Shown: positions 12,932-15,958 of the stretch, piece after piece
Layout: the number at the start of each line of letters is the position of its first letter
How positions within the stretch are numbered: the first letter of the stretch is position 1
Assembly: GCA_964437425.1 (NCBI GenBank)
Contig: CAYTGO010000066.1
Coordinates: forward strand, 1-15,958
Reading direction: 5' to 3'
Origin: Scalindua sp964437425
Lineage (GTDB): Bacteria > Planctomycetota > Brocadiia > Brocadiales > Scalinduaceae
DNA: 15,958 bases
Notes under the pieces: generated by a model
What the model saw: the letters and a program-made list of their open reading frames with translations, nothing else
Told to the model about the DNA's origin: nothing
The model's database searches: none
Translations under genes and position numbers: made by a program

Positions 12932-13987
12932 TTAAGCTAAAGCGCTAAGTTCAGTTTCTACGCCAGCCTCGTCGCCAAATATTTCCTTCAATCCATTGAC
13001 GAACTCGCCTAATTTGCTCTCCTCATCTACGCCTTCCATCTCTACTTTCTCACTTCCTATTCCAGTACCTTTTTCACCTGGATGTGTATCTCCAGTTTTA
13101 AGTGCGCTATTTTCAACTGCCTTTTCAGTAGTTGGAGTTATATGATCTCCGACATCTTCAGCAATGTTTCCTCTTTTCTCTGTTATTTTAGAGTCGGCTG
13201 CTATTGCCGGCTTTGCTGCCATTGCCGTCGTTTCCTCATTTTTAGCTGCTGCCTTAGCATCTTCACTCTTCTCCTTGTTCCTGTCAGCTGCTTTGTCAAC
13301 AAGAGTCGACTCAGCATCATCCGCCATTGCAAATATTGATTTCTGAGGTGCTGAAGCAGCCTGATCATCATCCTTTTTCGCAAATATTGATTGACGAGGT
13401 GCCTTCTCTGCTTTCTCTGCTTTCTCTGCTTTGTCTGCCTTAGCTGCCCTCTCCGCTCTCTCTGCTTGAGCTGCCCTTTCCGCTTTGCCTTCTTTAGCTG
13501 CTTTAGCTGCTTTAGCTGCCATATCCGCCTTATTTGTTTTCACTGCACTAGAGGCTTTGGATACTCTAGTAATTCTAGCTTTTTTGGATTTAGCAATTCT
13601 TTCTGCTTTCTCTGCTTTCACTGCTTTATCAGTAACCTGTGCAGAACCATCATTTGTAGCTGTTTTAGCGGCCTCTGCTTTAGTTGCTACTGCTTCTTTA
13701 GTTGCTGCTGCTGCATCATTAAATTTGTCAGTATTCTTATTTGCACTCTTCGCCTCTTCACTAATTTGTACTGAATCAAGTTTTATGGCTGCGCTGGTTG
13801 TTGCCTTAGATGCTTCAACTTTTTTTGCAACCTTTTCCGCTACTACTTCTTTAGCTGCTACTGACGCGTCCTGCATTGCTGACGGCGTATCTTTAGCTTC
13901 TGCTGCTTTAGCTGCTGCTAACTTTGCTGCTAATGCATCTTTAGTAGCTGCTACTGCATTTCCACTTACACTACTTATTGCACTCAT
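12932..13987 (-). CDS. Large Lys/Ala-rich repetitive protein, module 4 (351 aa, shortened)
   Basis: ATG 13987 follows AAGGAGAGAG. It starts SAISSVSGN like the paralogues. The first 200 residues are Ala/Lys-rich helical sequence with DSVQISEEAKS at ~71-81 and tandem KAEKAERAAKADKAEKAEKA-like repeats (165-196). The ~80-residue helical domain of the other copies is not seen. Two SIF motifs follow (RQSIFAKK ~198, QKSIFAM ~215), then STLVDKA and NKEKSEDAKAAA. The conserved C-terminal domain is cut: KLGEFVNGLKEIFGDE is followed at once by the terminal AGVETELSALA, so about 100 residues with the SAFGI and FMSDMSNN segments are missing while the extreme C-terminus is kept. Either a reduced functional variant or a decaying copy. 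Confidence 0.82.
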   Translation of the reverse strand: MSAISSVSGNAVAATKDALAAKLAAAKAAEAKDTPSAMQDASVAAKEVVAEKVAKKVEASKATTSAAIKLDSVQISEEAKSANKNTDKFNDAAAATKEAVATKAEAAKTATNDGSAQVTDKAVKAEKAERIAKSKKARITRVSKASSAVKTNKADMAAKAAKAAKEGKAERAAQAERAERAAKADKAEKAEKAEKAPRQSIFAKKDDDQAASAPQKSIFAMADDAESTLVDKAADRNKEKSEDAKAAAKNEETTAMAAKPAIAADSKITEKRGNIAEDVGDHITPTTEKAVENSALKTGDTHPGEKGTGIGSEKVEMEGVDEESKLGEFVNGLKEIFGDEAGVETELSALA

Positions 13988-14057
13988 CTGCTCTCTCCTT
14001 CTTAAAAAATGCTAATTGTTCATTTCGTTTTATTTCTATTTCCACAGCTCTGCTATC

Positions 14058-14075
14058 TCAAACAGTGTGCCAAAG
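14058..14075 (-). promoter_or_regulatory. Sigma-54-like promoter, module 4
   Basis: The minus strand reads CTTTGGCACACTGTTTGA, then GATAG, the fourth copy of the block, about 70 nt upstream of ATG 13987. As in module 3 there is no 80-86 residue gene between the promoter and the large protein gene. Confidence 0.6.
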
Positions 14076-14200
14076 GCTTTATTCCTGTAAAAAACACGGG
14101 TGTATTAGTGAGATAACTTGTTGATAACAAACTACTTAATACATTAAGAATAAGATGATTGAGAGAGATTTCTCCACCAAATCTCACGTTTACGAAATGA

Positions 14201-14316
14201 GGGATTTTCTCCCAGTTTTTGCAATGAATATTTATGGATAATTGCTGTAAGCCTTATATTGGCAATGCCTTACTAAAATATCTACCAATCTGTTCTCTCC
14301 CGGGGCTATTCTCCCC
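14201..14316. promoter_or_regulatory. Paired G-tract/C-tract inverted repeats upstream of the module 4 promoter
   Basis: The proximal site 14201-14213 is GGGATTTTCTCCC within TTTACGAAATGAG...TCCCAG, nearly the same as in module 2. The distal site 14302-14316 is GGGG-CTATTCT-CCCC. Distances to the promoter (about 126 and 227 nt) match modules 1 and 2 closely. Confidence 0.45.
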
Positions 14317-14412
14317 CACCTTTATCGATGTTGCGTGGATGAATAACATAGATTTGTGTTTACGCAGATATGGTTATAAATTATGGTTATAAATAGTAAT
14401 GTAAGTTATCTA

Positions 14413-14441
14413 TTGACTTTAGCACAATTTGTTGTTAACAT
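14413..14441 (+). promoter_or_regulatory. Possible sigma-70 promoter for the amidase
   Basis: TTGACT (14413-14418), a 17-nt spacer and TAACAT (14436-14441) form a fair vegetative promoter. It would leave a leader of about 210 nt before GTG 14658. Other AT-rich hexamers nearer the gene (around 14590-14640) are possible. The rest of 14320-14657 holds nothing else I can identify. Confidence 0.3.
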
Positions 14442-14657
14442 TGTCTCCTCACTGGAAAAGTATCACCCACATCGAATCGATTACCACCGCTTTCAGTAAC
14501 GTACTTTTATCATTGCCTGATGTCAATTTTCTCAACTAGATGTACTCTCTTTTGTTTAGTCCAACTCTTTCAGGCATCACATTTTCCAATTATTATTAAT
14601 ATTTTACGAACATAACGCCCGGCGTTCGGGTTTCTTTATATTAGTGGAGAGACGATA

Positions 14658-15254
14658 GTGATCAAATGTAAATGGTCTTATTTGATGTTACTAGCCCTTG
14701 TTATACCTTTCATGTATGGCTGCAACACTACGCAGGTATCAACATTGCCAACCTACAGCCCCAGGAAATCTCGGCCTGTTGCTGTTCCGTATGGCGTACG
14801 AAAAGAGTTGAACCAATTTAAGATCAGGCCATGGAAGTATATTGTAATCCATCATAGTGCCTCTGATTCAGGTGATGCTGCTTCAATCGGCAAATATCAC
14901 AAGGAGACGAGGGGTTGGGTTAACGGCCTGGGTTATGATTTCCTTATTGGTAACGGAAACGGCTCAAGAGACGGCCAGATAGAGGTTGGAGACAGATGGA
15001 ATAAGCAGATAGATGGCGCTCACGCCGGAAATCCTGAATACAATAAACATGGTATAGGCATCTGTTTAGTTGGCAACTTTGATAATGATCAGCCCACAAA
15101 TCAGCAGATTTCATCTCTTTTGTATTTAATAGATTATTTACAGAAACGTTGTAACATCCATAAAGATAATGTCATAATGCACAAAACCTTTCGAAAGACG
15201 GTTTGTCCAGGCAAGCACTTCCCTTATAATAAGTTGCTGGCCCGGTTGAAATAG
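14658..15254 (+). CDS. Lipoprotein N-acetylmuramoyl-L-alanine amidase (Amidase_2 / PGRP type)
   Basis: The protein has 198 residues with a GTG start (14658) 7 nt after GGAGA. A positively charged N-terminus, a hydrophobic stretch and MYGC form a lipoprotein signal; Cys22 would be lipidated. The catalytic domain begins near residue 58 with YIVIHHSAS. Zinc ligands expected for the family are His65 or His66, His175 (MHKTF) and Cys183 (VCPG), the last two spaced by 8 as in T7 lysozyme. GYDFLI (92-97), GAHAG (120-124) and GIGICLVGNF (132-141) are other family signatures. It would cut the amide bond between MurNAc and L-Ala of the peptide stem, in the periplasm at the membrane. It is divergent from module 4 and followed after 54 nt by the rhomboid gene. 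Confidence 0.92.
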   Translation: MIKCKWSYLMLLALVIPFMYGCNTTQVSTLPTYSPRKSRPVAVPYGVRKELNQFKIRPWKYIVIHHSASDSGDAASIGKYHKETRGWVNGLGYDFLIGNGNGSRDGQIEVGDRWNKQIDGAHAGNPEYNKHGIGICLVGNFDNDQPTNQQISSLLYLIDYLQKRCNIHKDNVIMHKTFRKTVCPGKHFPYNKLLARLK

Positions 15255-15308
15255 ATTTGTTAGAGAATGTTTTTAACTTTAGGCACCTTGGGCACTTGTA
15301 ACTTTTAA

Positions 15309-15958
15309 GTGATACCTATAAGAGACAGAAATCCTTCCGGCACTTTTCCTTATGTTACAATAGGGCTCATCATCATAAACATTTTCATCTTTCTGTACGA
15401 GCTCTCCCTTGGTTCAGATTTAGCCATTTTTGTACATCAGTATGGCGTAGTACCCGCAAAAGCGACACTCTATTTACAAGCTCCCGATTCAACATTAATT
15501 GACACGTTTTTCCCCTTCTTATCCTCAACCTTCTTACATGCAGGAGTTCTTCATCTTATAGGCAACATGTGGTTTCTCTGGATTTTTGGTGATAATATTG
15601 AGGACAAGCTGGGCCACTTTAAATATCTTATCTTTTATATTCTCTGCGGCGCCATCGCATCATCTGTGCACGTCTTCTTTAACAGCGAGTCACAATTACC
15701 GTGTATCGGCGCAAGCGGGGCCATTGCTGCGGTACTAGGGGCATATATGGTAACCTTTCCCCGCGCAAGGGTTACAACGATCGTACCAATATTCATTTTC
15801 ATACAAATTATAGAACTCCCGGCAGTGATCGTTCTTGGTTTCTGGATTTTGATTCAATTCTTTAGCGGTACGTTATCTTCAACCGCATCTGCATCAGGTG
15901 GTGGTGTAGCATGGTGGGCACATATAGGAGGTTTTGTGTCAGGAATAATACTATTTTA
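15309..15958 (+). CDS. Rhomboid-family intramembrane serine protease (C-terminus cut by window edge)
   Basis: 216 codons are visible from GTG 15309, which directly follows an in-frame TAA; no ATG occurs before residue 87, well inside the domain, so GTG is the only sensible start although its ribosome site is poor. Features in order: MIPIRDRNPS, TM1 (~14-33), the GVVPA segment (~46), HAGVLHLIGNMWFLWIFG (78-94) with the conserved His/Asn, then GASG with the nucleophile Ser136 (133-138), and AHIGG with the catalytic His205. The Ser-His dyad is therefore complete. It cleaves membrane-spanning substrates within the bilayer. Its substrate is unknown; no neighbour here is an obvious one, except that the amidase just upstream is membrane-anchored by lipid, not by a helix. 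Confidence 0.93.
   Translation, partial: MIPIRDRNPSGTFPYVTIGLIIINIFIFLYELSLGSDLAIFVHQYGVVPAKATLYLQAPDSTLIDTFFPFLSSTFLHAGVLHLIGNMWFLWIFGDNIEDKLGHFKYLIFYILCGAIASSVHVFFNSESQLPCIGASGAIAAVLGAYMVTFPRARVTTIVPIFIFIQIIELPAVIVLGFWILIQFFSGTLSSTASASGGGVAWWAHIGGFVSGIILF

Noticed and set aside
13391..13774. Cys-rich 127-residue plus-strand frame
   Set aside because: Arises from reading the antisense of repeated GCxGAxAAAGC codons; composition is an artefact of the Lys/Ala/Glu repeats.
14600..14640. attC-like or terminator-like palindrome ACGCCCGGCGT with following TTTCTTT
   Set aside because: Single copy with no integrase or second site; the stem is too short for a convincing terminator and lies just before the amidase ribosome site.

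Overview
The window is AT-rich. It looks like a genome fragment of a bacterium with sigma-54, c-di-GMP signalling and a cell envelope. The amidase sequence style (GYDFLIGNG, GDRW, GAHAG, YNKHGIGICLVGNF), the rhomboid and the mixed content suggest Planctomycetota, possibly an anammox-type Brocadiales lineage. That assignment is an inference from memory of family style, not a search result.

Layout. From position 1 to about 14,320 the minus strand carries four tandem, diverged copies of one operon-like module, named here in the order of their coordinates. Module 1 is about 1-3810, module 2 about 3940-8605, module 3 about 8842-11030 and module 4 about 11771-14320. The fullest reconstruction, in transcription order, is: (i) one or two G-tract/C-tract inverted repeats; (ii) a conserved sigma-54-like -24/-12 element (TTTGGCAC-N5-TTTGA); (iii) a gene for an 80-86 residue protein (modules 1 and 2 only); (iv) a large Lys/Glu/Ala-rich, partly coiled-coil protein of 351-689 residues; (v) a conserved 37-nt stem-loop; (vi) a gene for a 106-115 residue helical protein; (vii) a protein made of four exact 29-residue repeats resembling the MshEN (T2SS ATPase N-terminal, c-di-GMP-binding) fold; (viii) a stand-alone PilZ-domain protein with intact RxxxR and NxSxxG c-di-GMP motifs. 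Several copies have eroded: the 5' part of (vi) is lost in module 1, (vii) is truncated by an inverted-repeat element in module 4, an extra shortened PilZ copy sits in module 1, (vii) and (viii) are absent from module 3, and (iii) is absent from modules 3 and 4. A 100-N scaffold gap (4842-4941) falls inside a repeat copy in module 2.

On the plus strand, divergent from module 4, lie a lipoprotein N-acetylmuramoyl-L-alanine amidase (14658-15254) and the start of a rhomboid intramembrane serine protease (15309 to the window edge).

How it may work together (inference): an enhancer-dependent sigma-54 promoter controls a large repetitive scaffold-like protein. A conserved RNA hairpin separates this from downstream genes for small helical and c-di-GMP receptor proteins. 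Two different receptor types (PilZ and MshEN-like) in one repeated unit suggest a c-di-GMP-responsive surface, adhesion or secretion function that has been amplified and is diversifying. I do not recognise the large protein, the 106-residue protein or the 80-86 residue protein as members of a named family.
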